The notes below the pieces were generated by a model that worked only from the letters and a program-made list of their open reading frames with translations, was not told where the DNA came from and did not search any database. A DNA stretch of 64,000 nucleotides from Acidobacteriota bacterium (GTDB lineage: Bacteria; Acidobacteriota; Terriglobia; Bryobacterales; Bryobacteraceae). The position numbers were made by a program, and so were the translations under genes. This document shows positions 25,578 to 34,057 of the stretch, piece by piece (the stretch's first letter is position 1; each line of letters opens with the position of its first letter). Location of the stretch: assembly GCA_017307505.1 (NCBI GenBank), contig JAFKEE010000027.1, positions 1-64,000 of the forward strand, read 5' to 3'.

Positions 25578-26800
25578 GACTGCTCCTTCTTCTGCTTGAG
25601 CCGCGCGAGCAGCAGGGCTCGCTTGGCCGGATCCAGCGCTTTCAACTTCTCCTCCGTGGATTGGACTCGTCTGTGCTCGCCGATGGGTTGCTTTGCTGGG
25701 GTGAGGCTGAGCAGGTGCCGTTCAAAATCGGCCACATCGAGCGTGGAGACGAAGCGCAGGCCGGCGTCACGGGATTGGCGGGCCTCGCGCCAGTAGGCGG
25801 ATTCATTGGTCAAGAGAGTGTGCAGGGCCGCGGCCCAGGGCTCCAGGTCCTGCGGCGGGACGATGGCCCGGGGCATGAGGGTGTCGTCGAAGGTGCGCTC
25901 ATAGCGCTCCACCGGGCGGACGGGCACGACGAAGCCGGTGCCGGCCTTGGCTTCCATGAGACCGCCGGAGTTGCTGGCAATCACCGGCAGACCGCGCAGC
26001 ATGGCTTCCATGGCGATGAGGCCGAAGCCTTCGTACCAGACAGAGGGCATCAGGAGGAGCCGGGCCTGCTCCAGCACTTCCTCGATGTCCGGAACATTCT
26101 TGAGTAAACGTGTGTTGGGCAGGCGTTCGAGGGCGGCGCGGTCGGCGGCGGTGGTCCCCCAGCCGTTGAGGGCGGCAAATTCGATGCCGGGGAAGCGGGC
26201 GGCCAGATCGAGGAAGATGCTGACGCCCTTCACCGCGCAGGGATTGATCATCAGTACGAAGCCCGAACCGAAGCGGCCGAACTGCTTATAGGGCGGCTGG
26301 CCGTAGAGGGGCGGGTGGATGACGACCGCCTCGCGGCCCAGGTGTTCCTGGATGTAACCTGCCATGTGATGGCCGATGGCGACCACGCTGACGGCCTGGC
26401 GAGCCATTTCCGTGCTGGCGTTGTCACGGTTCCAGCTTTCGGGGCCGAAGGGATAAAACTGCGGGGTGTGGGCGAGATAGACGATGCGGCCCGGAGCGAC
26501 GGTGCCGGCTTCGCGCAGCAGCACATGGCTGACGTCCTCACTGGAAACCAGGACCCAATCGGGCTGGAACGTCTGGATGTGCGTGGCGAGCAGGGGTACG
26601 CGGAAGGAGAGGTCCTTCACCCCGTGGATGGTGATGCCGTCGACCACGGTGGTGCGATCGGCCGCGCCGTCGACAGTGGGCGAGACTACCACGCATTCGT
26701 GGCCCTGCGAGGCCAGGTGCCGCAGCCAGGCCAGATTCGAGCGCGTGGAACCGCCGCGCGGCGGGTCGTACGACGCGTTCGAGGTGAGCAGAATCCGCAT
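25574..26800 (-). CDS. GT4 glycosyltransferase with NRPS-like C-terminal tail
   Basis: 408 aa. Tandem paralogue of the GT domain at 23541: both share NPCAVKG(I/V)SIFLDLA and the N-terminal LL(A/T)(H/S)N(S/A) strand. EX7E is EGFGLIAMEAM. The C-terminal LDPAKRALLLARLKQKK tail resembles the linker in the neighbouring fusion and short linkers found before NRPS modules, hinting at docking with a carrier protein. Its ATG overlaps the FkbH stop (TAATG) and its TGA overlaps the next ATG, so the three genes form one transcript. Acceptor and sugar donor are unknown. Confidence 0.83.
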   Translation of the reverse strand: MRILLTSNASYDPPRGGSTRSNLAWLRHLASQGHECVVVSPTVDGAADRTTVVDGITIHGVKDLSFRVPLLATHIQTFQPDWVLVSSEDVSHVLLREAGTVAPGRIVYLAHTPQFYPFGPESWNRDNASTEMARQAVSVVAIGHHMAGYIQEHLGREAVVIHPPLYGQPPYKQFGRFGSGFVLMINPCAVKGVSIFLDLAARFPGIEFAALNGWGTTAADRAALERLPNTRLLKNVPDIEEVLEQARLLLMPSVWYEGFGLIAMEAMLRGLPVIASNSGGLMEAKAGTGFVVPVRPVERYERTFDDTLMPRAIVPPQDLEPWAAALHTLLTNESAYWREARQSRDAGLRFVSTLDVADFERHLLSLTPAKQPIGEHRRVQSTEEKLKALDPAKRALLLARLKQKKEQS

Positions 26801-29073
26801 TAGTACTGCCCGTTCTCGCCTGCCTGCCCTTCCTGGCGGAGCAGGGCCTGGACTTCCTCATCCGACAGCCCTTCGATCTCGGCCAGAAGGGCGTGATACT
26901 CGTCGGCGTCCATGGCGCCCAGTTGGTGTGCTTCGATTGTGCGCGCCAGTTCGCCCAGGGTCAACGTGCCCGAGTAGACGTCGTCCACCGACAGTTCGAC
27001 CGCGAACTCCTCTTTGACTCGCATGAGCAGGAGGACGGCGAGCAGGGAATGGCCGCCGAGGTCGAAGAAGTTGCTGTGAACCGAGGTGGCCGGGCGCTCG
27101 AGCAGTTCCGTCCAGATGGCGGCGAGGCGGCGCTCGACATCGCTGGCCGGGGCGTCCGGAGCGGTGGAGTGAGCCAGAACGGCCTGGGCCTGGCGGCGCA
27201 CTTCGGTTACGACTTGAGCCGGGGTGCGCAGATCGTGCGCGATGCGGGCGAACTCGACAAACCGGCGCACGGCCGGCGCTTTCGGTTTGGATCTCGCCTT
27301 GGGTTCCGCCGCTCCGGCGTCCAGGCGATTTGGTTTCCAGCGCAGGGCTTGGAGTTCGGTGGCCGGGAAGCGGTAGAGGATTTCGTCACCCGTGGTCTCG
27401 ACGGTGCCGAAGCCGATGCTATCGAGGAACTGGCGGGCGGGCATGTTCTTGGACGTGGGCCGGAAGGCGACGCTGACTGTGTAGATTCCGTTGTCGAGGG
27501 CCTCTTCGGCCAGGGCCGAGATCATGCGATGTTCGACGCCGCGGCCGAGGGCTCGGCAGCTGAGCAGGAAGGTGTCGACGCGCATCTCGCTCTCGAGACG
27601 CTCCACGATGAGGACGCCGACCAGGCCGTACTCGCCGAAACGGTCGGACACTTCGCCGGTGAAGCAGCGGTAGCGGCCGTCGGCCAGCAGAGCCTGGATC
27701 TCCTGCTCGTTGCGGCGGATGGTGGTGCAGTTGAACTGGTTGGTGCGCTGGGTGAGTTGCGCGACGCGGCCCAGCCGTTCGGGCGCCAGGGCCTGGAAGT
27801 CCACGCGCAGGTTCAGGCCGGCGATGAACTCCTCCAGGCTGGTGGCCCGTTTGATTTCGCGTCCGAACTCAAGGGTCTGGGCGTAAAGAGTGCTGCGCTG
27901 ACGGTCTTCCTCGGTGATTACCGGATGGTCGAAGGCCCAGATGTGGCGGAGGAATTCGGGCAGCTCCTCGATGTCCTCAGGGAGGACGAGCGGCAGAGCT
28001 TCGGGGGCGCCGTCCGCGACTTCCGCGCATTCCTTGGGGTTGTCGTCGAGGAAGATGAACGTGTCCAGGCCGACATTCAGTTCCTCTGCGAGGGAGGCCA
28101 GGTTGGCGGCCTTCGATTCCCAGTTCAGCCGCCAGGCGGTGAAGTGGCGCAACTGGAGGGGGAACTCGGGGTGGGCGGCGAAGGTGTCGAAGACGTCCTG
28201 ATCGTTGTTCTTGCTGGCCATGACCAGCAGCATGCCGGCTTCACGCTGGTCGAGGAGGAACTCGTGCAGCATGCGGCGCGGGCCATCGAGTGTGACGCCG
28301 GCCGGGCCGTCCTCGCCGCAGATGCCGCGCCACAAGGTGTTGTCGCAATCCACCGCGATGACCTTGTAGGGGGGCATGAACATCGCCTGGGCGCGGCGGA
28401 CCAGTGCGGTGCCCAGCGCGGCGAAGTACTGTTCGGTGTATGGGATCCGCCCCAGGCGCTGGCCTTCGGCATCGTGCTGGTTCTCCACCGGATAAATCCG
28501 GTCGATCTCGGTGTAGTCGAGGCACTGGATGCCGGGTGTCTCGCCGAGTGTGTGCTCGATCACACGCCGGGCGCGTTCGAGGCTGGCGGAGCAGGCCGGA
28601 TCGGCGGCAAATTCGGGGGAAGGAGGGCAAAGGCAGAACACGATGGGCGCGGGCAGGTGTGAGGGCGCTGACCGCAGCGCGGCGGTCAATTCCTGGACGA
28701 TTTCTTCGAGGCGTTGCAGGGTCTCGGTATCGTAACTCTCGAAGTGGCCCAGATCCTCATAGCGGCATAACACCAGGTTCACGCCATGGTCGTTCTGGGC
28801 GAACTCTCCGGACGGATCAAGCACGGTCTGCAGGATCTGGTCGTAGGGCGCGAAGCGCAGATCCAATTCGCGGTTCAGGACCCGGCCCCAGAATGCCAGC
28901 ACGGGCCGGATGGGTTCGGCCGTAAAGTTGGCGCTGACAGCTACGCGGAAGGTCGGGTGATGCGGCTGGTGACTGTTGTTGGATTCGTTCACTGGTTTGT
29001 TATTCGCTCGCGGCAACAGGCCGCGTTCAAGGTCAGGTGGGCAGAATCTCGAGGCTCTGGTTCCCATAGCCAT
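26800..29073 (-). CDS. FkbH-like HAD domain protein fused to an acyl carrier protein
   Basis: 757 aa. An N-terminal region (about 41-230) of the FkbH type is followed by a HAD-IIIC core: Asp242 and Asp244 in VDCDNTLW, a SKNN Ser region, a Lys in WESKAAN, and LDDNP. A GNAT-like part with FGEYGLVGV and the SCRALGRGVE segment follows. At the C-terminus is a PCP/ACP domain with the phosphopantetheine Ser676 in LGGHSL, and a final EIEGLSDEEVQALL tail. FkbH proteins form glyceryl-S-ACP from 1,3-bisphosphoglycerate, so this one could load its own ACP. The upstream ATG has a weak GGGA site; an in-frame GTG at 28992 is possible. It is first in a three-gene operon. Confidence 0.85.
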   Translation of the reverse strand: MAMGTRASRFCPPDLERGLLPRANNKPVNESNNSHQPHHPTFRVAVSANFTAEPIRPVLAFWGRVLNRELDLRFAPYDQILQTVLDPSGEFAQNDHGVNLVLCRYEDLGHFESYDTETLQRLEEIVQELTAALRSAPSHLPAPIVFCLCPPSPEFAADPACSASLERARRVIEHTLGETPGIQCLDYTEIDRIYPVENQHDAEGQRLGRIPYTEQYFAALGTALVRRAQAMFMPPYKVIAVDCDNTLWRGICGEDGPAGVTLDGPRRMLHEFLLDQREAGMLLVMASKNNDQDVFDTFAAHPEFPLQLRHFTAWRLNWESKAANLASLAEELNVGLDTFIFLDDNPKECAEVADGAPEALPLVLPEDIEELPEFLRHIWAFDHPVITEEDRQRSTLYAQTLEFGREIKRATSLEEFIAGLNLRVDFQALAPERLGRVAQLTQRTNQFNCTTIRRNEQEIQALLADGRYRCFTGEVSDRFGEYGLVGVLIVERLESEMRVDTFLLSCRALGRGVEHRMISALAEEALDNGIYTVSVAFRPTSKNMPARQFLDSIGFGTVETTGDEILYRFPATELQALRWKPNRLDAGAAEPKARSKPKAPAVRRFVEFARIAHDLRTPAQVVTEVRRQAQAVLAHSTAPDAPASDVERRLAAIWTELLERPATSVHSNFFDLGGHSLLAVLLLMRVKEEFAVELSVDDVYSGTLTLGELARTIEAHQLGAMDADEYHALLAEIEGLSDEEVQALLRQEGQAGENGQY

Positions 29074-29103
29074 TGTATCGTCCCGGCTATCTTCTGACGC
29101 GGC

Positions 29104-29457
29104 TCAAGCACGCTTGCGTTTCCCTTTACTGGCCTTGGCCCGCCGGGCAGCCTCAACAGCCAGGCGGCCCCACCGTTCCATCTCTTCTCCATTGTCGAAA
29201 AACTCAGGCGGCGGCGGGTAGTACTGCATCACCTCAGGCTTGTCCGGAAAGGGCTGAAAGGGCCTCAGGCCAAGGTCAGTGAAGTGTGCCCGGGAGAGCT
29301 CATCCGCTTTGAGATACAACGTGTTACCGGCCAGGAGGGCGAACGTGAGGCCGTCGCAATAGAGACAATGGCCGCCGAACATGGCCCGCGCTGAGATTTC
29401 CCCCAGCGGCGAGAGCCACTCCTGCAGGAACTCCAGGTACTGATTGGTTGCACTCAT
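29104..29457 (-). CDS. TfoX N-terminal domain protein
   Basis: 117 aa. A TfoX_N domain fills it: RAMFGGHCLYCDGLTFALL near the start and an ADELSRAHF segment. Single-domain TfoX_N proteins are widespread and not shown to control competence. The ATG at 29457 has GGAGAG about 8 nt upstream; the longer open frame upstream is not supported. The C-terminus is Lys/Arg/Ala-rich. It ends 30 bp before the FkbH start, and may be co-transcribed with that cluster. Confidence 0.8.
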   Translation of the reverse strand: MSATNQYLEFLQEWLSPLGEISARAMFGGHCLYCDGLTFALLAGNTLYLKADELSRAHFTDLGLRPFQPFPDKPEVMQYYPPPPEFFDNGEEMERWGRLAVEAARRAKASKGKRKRA

Positions 29458-29473
29458 GGGGTTCTCTCCAGGA

Positions 29474-29479
29474 TATGAT
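29474..29479 (+). promoter_or_regulatory. TATGAT -10 box, 6 nt before the GTG at 29486
   Basis: TATGAT matches the -10 consensus at five of six positions and sits exactly six nt before the GTG. TTGCAC at 29448-29453 is a possible -35 but with 20-nt spacing. Confidence 0.5.
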
Positions 29480-29485
29480 GCTGCC

Positions 29486-30574
29486 GTGACCCTTTTTAGG
29501 ACCCTCGCCCTCGCCACGCTCGCCGCCACGGTGTTCGCCCAGGATCAGGCGCCGCCGCTTCGCCTTGCCATCGCCGGTCTGGTTCACGGACATGTCGATG
29601 GATTTCTGCGCGCCGCCCGCGGCAAGCATGTACAGATTGTCGGGCTCTACGACCCCGACACCAAACTTCACGCGAAATACGCGGAAAAATACCATCTCGA
29701 GGCCAATCTGTTCTTCACTGACCTGAAGACGATGCTGGACAAGACGAAGCCCGAGGCCGTGGCGTCGTTCACGTCCACCTTCGACCACCCGGTGGTTGTG
29801 CAGGCGGCGGCTGCCCGAAAGATTCACGTGATGATGGAGAAACCGCTGGCTGTGAACATGGAGCACGCCCGCGCGATCCAGAAATCCGCCGCCTCGTCGG
29901 GCATCCACGTCATCGTGAACTACGAGACCACCTGGTATCGCAGCCACGGCGCGATCTATGACCTGGTGAAGAAGCAGAAGACGATGGGCGACATCCGCAA
30001 GATGGTGGCCATGGACGGCCACCAGGGTCCGAAGGAGATCGGAGTTGGGCCGGAGTTCCTGGGCTGGCTTACCGATCCGGTGAAGAACGGCGCTGGTGCC
30101 CTGTTCGACTTCGGCTGCTACGGCGCCAATCTGATGACGTGGCTGATGGACGGGCAGCGGCCCATCGCGGTGACCGCCATGACGCAGCGTATCAAGCCGG
30201 ACATCTACCCACGGGTGGATGATGAAGCCAACGTGCTGGTGGAGTATCCGAAGGCCGTGGGCATCATCGAAGGGTCCTGGAACTGGCCGTATAGCCGCAA
30301 GGACCTCGAAGTCTACACGGAGAAGGGCGTCGCGCTGGCCGTGGGCGGCAATATCCTGCGCACGCGGCAACCGGGCCGCAATGACGAACGAACCGAAACG
30401 CCGGCGGCCCTGCCGGCCGAGGAGAGCGATTCGATCTCCTACCTGACAGCCGTGGTGCGCGGCAAACTGAAGCCCGCTGGACTCTCGTCCCTGGAGAACA
30501 ATATGGTGGTGACCGAGATCCTGGAGGCTGCGCGGGAGTCCGCGCGAACCGGGCGCCGGGTGGCTCTGAAGTAG
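29486..30574 (+). CDS. Gfo/Idh/MocA family oxidoreductase, Sec-exported
   Basis: 362 aa from the GTG at 29486, which begins a Sec signal (TLFRTLALATLAATVFA). The Rossmann domain has GLVHGHVDG instead of the usual GxGxxG, which suggests changed cofactor binding. The MEKPLAVN motif is present, and the C-terminal half has the usual GALFDFGCYG sheet with a helix. The upstream in-frame ATG overlaps the TfoX gene and is not preferred. It is the third of three exported members of this family in the window. Confidence 0.82.
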   Translation: MTLFRTLALATLAATVFAQDQAPPLRLAIAGLVHGHVDGFLRAARGKHVQIVGLYDPDTKLHAKYAEKYHLEANLFFTDLKTMLDKTKPEAVASFTSTFDHPVVVQAAAARKIHVMMEKPLAVNMEHARAIQKSAASSGIHVIVNYETTWYRSHGAIYDLVKKQKTMGDIRKMVAMDGHQGPKEIGVGPEFLGWLTDPVKNGAGALFDFGCYGANLMTWLMDGQRPIAVTAMTQRIKPDIYPRVDDEANVLVEYPKAVGIIEGSWNWPYSRKDLEVYTEKGVALAVGGNILRTRQPGRNDERTETPAALPAEESDSISYLTAVVRGKLKPAGLSSLENNMVVTEILEAARESARTGRRVALK

Positions 30575-30660
30575 AGGCTCAATTCCGACTGGCAGAGGAC
30601 GGCCGCGAGCCCCCAGTGGGTGCCGCGGCCGTTCGTGTCACCCAGAGCGTGTGCCTGCGT

Positions 30661-31674
30661 TCAGAGCAGTTGGAAGTTGACGATGATCTGAGCCTCGACC
30701 GGGATGGCCCGGCCGTTCTTCGTGCCTGGCTTGAAGCGCCACTTGCGGACGGCTTCCATAGCTTTTTCATCCAGGCCCATGCCGAGCGGGCCGATGACCC
30801 GAACCGCCGCCGTCCTGCCTAGTTCATCGACGATAATCGCGAGGCGGACCGCACCCTGATACTTGGCCTTGCGCGCTTCTTCTGAGTATTCCGGTTCCAC
30901 CCGGAAGATCGGGACAGGCGCGGTGACACCACCATGGCCGGCATGGTTGACTGAGCCGAAGGGATCACTGCCGGGTCCGGCGCCGGGTCCGCGGCCAGGG
31001 CCCACGCCGCCGCGGTCGCCGGAGCCGATGCCACCGTTGGAACCGGGTCCGCCGGAGGGGATGGTGGCCTTGCTGAACGGATCGCCGAAGTTGGGCAGGT
31101 CGACTTTGGGCAACTGTGCGTCGGGTGCTGCCAGGATGGTGGCCTCCATAATCAGTCGCGGGGCAAGGTTGTTGTGGTCCACGGAGGGTGGCACGAACTG
31201 GCGAGGCGCCACGCGGGGCAGGCGACCAACGCTCTCGGGCAGGGGTGAGTGTGTGCCGCCTCCGCCTCCGGCGAGGGAGTCACGCTGCGGCGTGCGTGGC
31301 ATAAGTTCGCGCGGCCAGTAAGGCGCAACGACGGGTACGAAACTTTTTACAGCCTGCTGCACCTGGGGGCTGCTGCCCACCGTGAAGAGGAGCGCCACCA
31401 CACCCACATGCAAGGCGAGGGAGAGCAGTTGCGATGGTCCACGAAGCGGGTCGGCTGCGTATGGTTCCGCGACTTCCACCGGACGAGCGGTGACGGCCAG
31501 AGGAGGCAGCATCGAGGGGAAGAAGAGTTCCCTGCAGGTAGCGCCGAAGCGCTGGTACCAGGGCTCCGGAGCGTGTTTGGCGAGCGGCGCAGGCGACGCC
31601 GGTTTCGGTGATAGGGGTTGTTGACTCGTAGTGGGATCAGGGTCGGGCAGACGAGTGGCGGGATGCTCGGACAT
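30661..31674 (-). CDS. TonB-family energy transducer protein
   Basis: 337 aa. There is one membrane helix near SLALHVGVVALLFTV at about residue 95, a long periplasmic Pro/Gly-rich linker with repeats of GPG and GGIG, and a C-terminal TonB domain (YSEEARKAKYQG, GAVRLAIIVDELGR, KWRFKPGT). TonB transmits energy to outer-membrane receptors; no ExbBD genes lie here. The ATG at 31674 is chosen because the sequence before it lacks any match; the frame is open to 31827. The YcaO locus is divergent from it, separated by about 200 bp. Confidence 0.83.
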   Translation of the reverse strand: MSEHPATRLPDPDPTTSQQPLSPKPASPAPLAKHAPEPWYQRFGATCRELFFPSMLPPLAVTARPVEVAEPYAADPLRGPSQLLSLALHVGVVALLFTVGSSPQVQQAVKSFVPVVAPYWPRELMPRTPQRDSLAGGGGGTHSPLPESVGRLPRVAPRQFVPPSVDHNNLAPRLIMEATILAAPDAQLPKVDLPNFGDPFSKATIPSGGPGSNGGIGSGDRGGVGPGRGPGAGPGSDPFGSVNHAGHGGVTAPVPIFRVEPEYSEEARKAKYQGAVRLAIIVDELGRTAAVRVIGPLGMGLDEKAMEAVRKWRFKPGTKNGRAIPVEAQIIVNFQLL

Positions 31675-31799
31675 GCGGGACGACGGTCCTTTCCGGCCAC
31701 GCACCCTCTGCGCCGGGAGAGCGTCGGCTTCGAGTGGATGGACGCGCGATAGCATGCACGGTTTCATGAAAGTGGTGCGTCTGTCCAATACATTTATCC

Positions 31800-31828
31800 T
31801 TGACATGATTTGAAATGGACTCCACAAT
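31800..31828 (+). promoter_or_regulatory. Sigma-70-type promoter of the YcaO locus
   Basis: TTGACA (31800-31805), a 17-nt spacer and CACAAT (31823-31828) make a perfect -35 at ideal spacing. Transcription would begin about 31835 and read into the gene at 31883. Confidence 0.7.
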
Positions 31829-31850
31829 CATCGAAGTTTCACACTTTGTT

Positions 31851-31862
31851 GGGGATATCCCC
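31851..31862 (+). promoter_or_regulatory. 12-bp perfect palindrome in the leader
   Basis: ggggatatcccc, a perfect 12-bp palindrome, lies between the -10 and the GGAGG site of the gene at 31883. Its place fits an operator. Confidence 0.45.
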
Positions 31863-31882
31863 TAAAACACGGAGGTAGTGTA

Positions 31883-32173
31883 GTGCCAGGATCCGATCCC
31901 AAAATTCTTAAGCCTAAGATTGTTGCGCTCCAGCGCGACACGGCTGCTCTTCTGAAGCTCCTGGGAGGTGATGCGGAAGACCGGTTGCGCTTCTGGGAGA
32001 TCGTGAAGGGCATCACGACGCCGATCCAGTTGGAGATGGCCAGCCACCAACTCGACGTCATGCAGAACATGATCAAGCAGGTAGCCGTGAGCACCAAGGC
32101 GCTGGAGAAAGCGTCCAGGCCCGCTGCCACCAAAGCCACCAAAGCAGCAAAAGCCGCCAAGGGTGGCGCGTAA
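31883..32173 (+). CDS. Small helical protein, candidate TOMM precursor or partner
   Basis: 96 aa from a GTG with a GGAGG site 7 nt upstream (31871-31875). It looks helical throughout, has a KLLGGDAEDRLRFWEI segment, and ends in a Lys/Ala tail with TKATKAAKAAKGGA. No cysteine is present, and Ser/Thr are few, so it is not a typical azole-forming precursor, yet it is the only small gene next to the cyclodehydratase. The stop overlaps the start of the YcaO gene by 11 nt, so they are made together. It might be a precursor with a Ser/Thr core near the C-terminus, or an accessory protein. Confidence 0.6.
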   Translation: MPGSDPKILKPKIVALQRDTAALLKLLGGDAEDRLRFWEIVKGITTPIQLEMASHQLDVMQNMIKQVAVSTKALEKASRPAATKATKAAKAAKGGA

Positions 32174-34016
32174 ATCAACCGTTACCAACCGGCGGGCGAA
32201 CCCTGGGGCTCGCCCGCCGTTGTTGGGTTCCACTCAGATCCTCCTCCTCGGACCCCTCTCAGAAAACAAACTGGCGGCACCGCTGCGCAGGGCATTTGGC
32301 GCAGGTGTCCGGGTCTCTCCTGCATGGCTTGACGGCCCCCTCCCCCAATTAGCTTTGTGTTTGCGCGGCTTCGAGAGCGAAGCGGCACGAGCACTGGCTG
32401 CCGGTGTGGCTTGCCTGGGGGCTGATTTCCGCAACACGGAGTCTCTGCTGGGGCCGGTGGCTGTTCCGGGCCGGGCTGGTTGCCCGGCGTGCGCCCAGGC
32501 CCGGCTCTATGCGGCCTCGCAACAAAGGCCGGAAGACGATGACCGTGACGAATCGATGGCGCTGGCCGCACCGGTATTGATCCGCGAGATGCGGGCCATT
32601 CTGCGCAACGGCCCGCTGGCGTCCCCGCTGCTCGATCACGTCATGGCGATTGACACGCGCGCCTGCACGTCGTCGCTGCATCGGGTGGTGCCGCTGCCGG
32701 TGTGCGCGGTGTGCGGCGGAGCTTCGGTGCACCCGCGCAGTGCTCCGCGCCGTGACAGTGACGGTGTGATGGAGCAACTGGCCGGCGTATTGGATTTCCG
32801 CACGGGGATTGTGTCGCGGTTGGTGATCGAGAGTCCTGAGGAGCTTGGCGTGGCGACACCCATCGTGGCCACCGCGGCACCGCCGCATGTAGTCAGGGAA
32901 GATGGATCGTTGCGGCAGTTGCCCATCGGCTGGGGCAAGGGCCTGGACTTGAGCGGCGCGATCTTCTCGGCGGTGGGTGAGGCGGTGGAGCGGTATGCGC
33001 CTTCGATCCCGGACCCCTCCCGTATCGTCTGGGCTGCGGCCCAGGAGTTGACGGGCGCGTGGCTGGATACGAATCCGGTGTATTCGGAGGAGCAGTACGG
33101 ACGGCCTGGGTTTCCTTACGTTCGCTTTTCTCCACAGAGCGTGCAGCCGTGGGTCGCGGGTGAATGGCTGGATACCCGCGAGCTGGTCTGGCTTCCGGCC
33201 ATCTCGTCGTACCTGGCGATGACGGTGCAGGCGGACCAGTTTCTCTCGCAAGGCACCTCCAACGGGCTGGCTTCGCATCCGGACGGGGACGAGGCCGCTT
33301 TGCGCGCCGTGCTGGAGCTGGTGGAGCGCGACGCGTTCCTGTCTACCTGGCTGACGGGGCGTGCGGCCCTCCGGATTGAACTGGACGATTCGCTGGATCC
33401 GGCGCTGGCGGCTGTGATCGACGCGGTACGCGGGCTGGGTGCGCAAGTGGAACTGTATCGCCTGGAGACGGCGGCCTGCGGGACCGCCGTGCTGTGTCTG
33501 GCCCTCGGCGATGGTGTGGAGTACCCCGGAGCCACGATCGCCCTGGGGGCGGATCTGGATCCTGCCGGCGCGTTGCGGCAGGCGGTGCTCGAACTGGGTC
33601 AGACCGGCCCGCACCTGCGCAAGATGATGCGGCGGGGGACTCTGCGCGCGCCTGCTCGTCCGGAGGATGTGCGCGAGATGATGGACCACGCGGCATGGTT
33701 CTTTGAGCCCGGCCGGGCGAGCGTGTTCGACCGGCTCCGCGGCAGCGGCAAGGTCCCGCTTCGGGCGCTGCTGGAACAGGGCTGCGAACGATCGCTGGCA
33801 TCTCTTGCGGCCGAGTTGGGGCGGGCCGGCGTTCGTGCCGCGCTGGTCGATGTGACCTCGTCCGACATTGCGACGACAGGATTGACGGTGATGCGGGCGA
33901 TCAGCGCGAACCTTCAGCCGCTCTGGTACGGCTATGGAATGGAACGGAGAGTAGTCGAGCGGATCCGGCGGCTGGGATTGCGTGCAGACCTACCTGCCGT
34001 GCACCCCATCTGGTGA
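32163..34016 (+). CDS. Fused TOMM leader-binding / YcaO cyclodehydratase
   Basis: 617 aa. The N-terminal 190 residues form an E1-like leader-peptide-binding domain with the zinc cysteines Cys107, Cys110, Cys181 and Cys184 (GCPAC, CAVC). From about residue 200 the YcaO domain carries the ATP-binding Sx3Ex2ER motif (Ser269, Glu273, Glu276, Arg277) and an ELVERDAFLSTW segment. The C-terminus ends HPIW rather than a PxPxP tail. Such fusions cyclise Ser, Thr or Cys residues in RiPP precursors to azolines. The GTG start is 11 nt inside the upstream gene; no dehydrogenase or transporter of the usual TOMM kind is present. Confidence 0.85.
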   Translation: MARKSTVTNRRANPGARPPLLGSTQILLLGPLSENKLAAPLRRAFGAGVRVSPAWLDGPLPQLALCLRGFESEAARALAAGVACLGADFRNTESLLGPVAVPGRAGCPACAQARLYAASQQRPEDDDRDESMALAAPVLIREMRAILRNGPLASPLLDHVMAIDTRACTSSLHRVVPLPVCAVCGGASVHPRSAPRRDSDGVMEQLAGVLDFRTGIVSRLVIESPEELGVATPIVATAAPPHVVREDGSLRQLPIGWGKGLDLSGAIFSAVGEAVERYAPSIPDPSRIVWAAAQELTGAWLDTNPVYSEEQYGRPGFPYVRFSPQSVQPWVAGEWLDTRELVWLPAISSYLAMTVQADQFLSQGTSNGLASHPDGDEAALRAVLELVERDAFLSTWLTGRAALRIELDDSLDPALAAVIDAVRGLGAQVELYRLETAACGTAVLCLALGDGVEYPGATIALGADLDPAGALRQAVLELGQTGPHLRKMMRRGTLRAPARPEDVREMMDHAAWFFEPGRASVFDRLRGSGKVPLRALLEQGCERSLASLAAELGRAGVRAALVDVTSSDIATTGLTVMRAISANLQPLWYGYGMERRVVERIRRLGLRADLPAVHPIW

Positions 34017-34045
34017 TTGGCGACGTTCCCTCCACGGCTGCGGGG

Positions 34046-34051
34046 TAAGCT
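34046..34051 (+). promoter_or_regulatory. TAAGCT -10 box, 6 nt before the truA start
   Basis: TAAGCT, six bases, then the GTG at 34058; no Shine-Dalgarno sequence intervenes. Confidence 0.4.
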
Positions 34052-34057
34052 CAAGTA

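Noticed and set aside
26893-28662. Plus-strand frame of 589 codons antisense to the FkbH-ACP gene
   Set aside because: The FkbH motifs lie on the minus strand; the antisense protein is low-complexity Gly/Ala/Glu/Asp/Val.
30599-30632. Hairpin acggccgcg/cgcggccgt between the Gfo/Idh/MocA and tonB genes as a terminator
   Set aside because: The stem is perfect, but neither strand has a T-tract after it, so I do not call it an intrinsic terminator.
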